Shown in pieces: positions 5,136-5,243 of a stretch of 5,243 bases of DNA. Position numbers and translations under genes: made by a program. The notes below the pieces were generated by a model. That model had not been told where the DNA came from. It made no database searches and saw only the letters and a list, made by a program, of their open reading frames with translations. Within the stretch, counting starts at the first letter, position 1. The number at the start of each line of letters is the position of its first letter. The DNA is from Bacillota bacterium (lineage in GTDB: Bacteria > Bacillota > Limnochordia > Limnochordales > ZCTH02-B6): positions 1 through 5,243 of the forward strand of contig QGSR01000150.1 in NCBI GenBank assembly GCA_003387805.1. The letters run 5' to 3'.

Positions 5136-5243
5136 CCGCGCAGCGCCGGCGCGAGGCCCGCGCGGGCCGGCGGCGGCGCGCCCCCTCCGCAGCGGCGGCG
5201 GGTGTGACTCGACGGGGACACGCCCGGGGCGGCTATTTCTTGG
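5136..5243. other. Right-hand end without a supported gene
   Basis: The stretch is very GC-rich, with a perfect 14-base palindrome (GGCCCGCGCGGGCC, 5155-5168). At the far edge a minus-strand TAG at 5233-5235, preceded by AAGAAA, could be the stop of a gene entering from outside, but only two codons are visible. I see no promoter, RNA gene or terminator here. Confidence 0.35.

Noticed and set aside
4791..5207. A plus-strand frame of 138 residues with 11-residue and heptad repeats
   Set aside because: It lies over the metK promoter and both repeat arrays, has no convincing ribosome binding site and resembles no protein I know. The periodicity comes from the DNA repeats.
4823..5221. Minus-strand frames of 132 and 97 residues, rich in Arg, Pro and Ala, one with RAR heptads
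   Set aside because: They run into the metK promoter and their repeats follow directly from the 11- and 21-base DNA units. There is no supporting start signal.
5233..5243. End of a further minus-strand gene (AAGAAATAG)
   Set aside because: Only two codons before the stop are visible, too little to support a coding call.

Overview
The window is GC-rich and all recognisable genes lie on the minus strand. A classical SAM-I (S-box) riboswitch in front of metK, sigma-70-type promoters with 17-base spacers, strong purine-rich ribosome binding sites and TTG start codons suggest a high-GC member of the Bacillota (Symbiobacterium/Thermaerobacter/Limnochordia-like) or a neighbouring deep lineage. The taxonomic call is an inference. 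The short, archaeal/Thermotoga-type S-adenosylhomocysteinase would fit a thermophile or a thermophile-derived lineage.

Layout, in the direction of transcription (right to left). Bases 5243-4846 hold no gene I can support, but they contain two arrays of short tandem repeats (21-base units at 5052-5135, 11-base units at 4878-5020) and a GC-rich inverted repeat. A promoter (4817-4845) then drives a SAM-I riboswitch (4667-4775), an intrinsic terminator (4622-4653) and metK (4597-3413, TTG start). Just past the metK stop lies a third array, of 16-base units (3311-3402). After about 110 bases without a recognisable feature comes a second promoter (3171-3199). It starts a tight run of four genes: ahcY (3130-1871, TTG start), a family 2 glycosyltransferase (1868-1149), a BshB1-type PIG-L deacetylase (1164-466) and the N-terminal part of a BshC-like protein (460-1, cut by the window edge). 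Gaps are 2 bases, a 16-base overlap and 5 bases, so these four are very probably one operon.

How the genes fit together. MetK makes S-adenosylmethionine and is switched off by its own product through the riboswitch. AhcY clears S-adenosylhomocysteine, the by-product of methyl transfer, giving adenosine and homocysteine. The three genes behind ahcY look like a small sugar-modifying pathway: a glycosyl transfer, a deacetylation like that of bacillithiol synthesis, and a protein resembling the bacillithiol cysteine-adding enzyme. The glycosyltransferase is not of the GT4 type used by BshA, so the product may be a bacillithiol variant or some other amino-sugar compound. That cluster, and the three repeat arrays flanking metK, are the parts most worth a second look.
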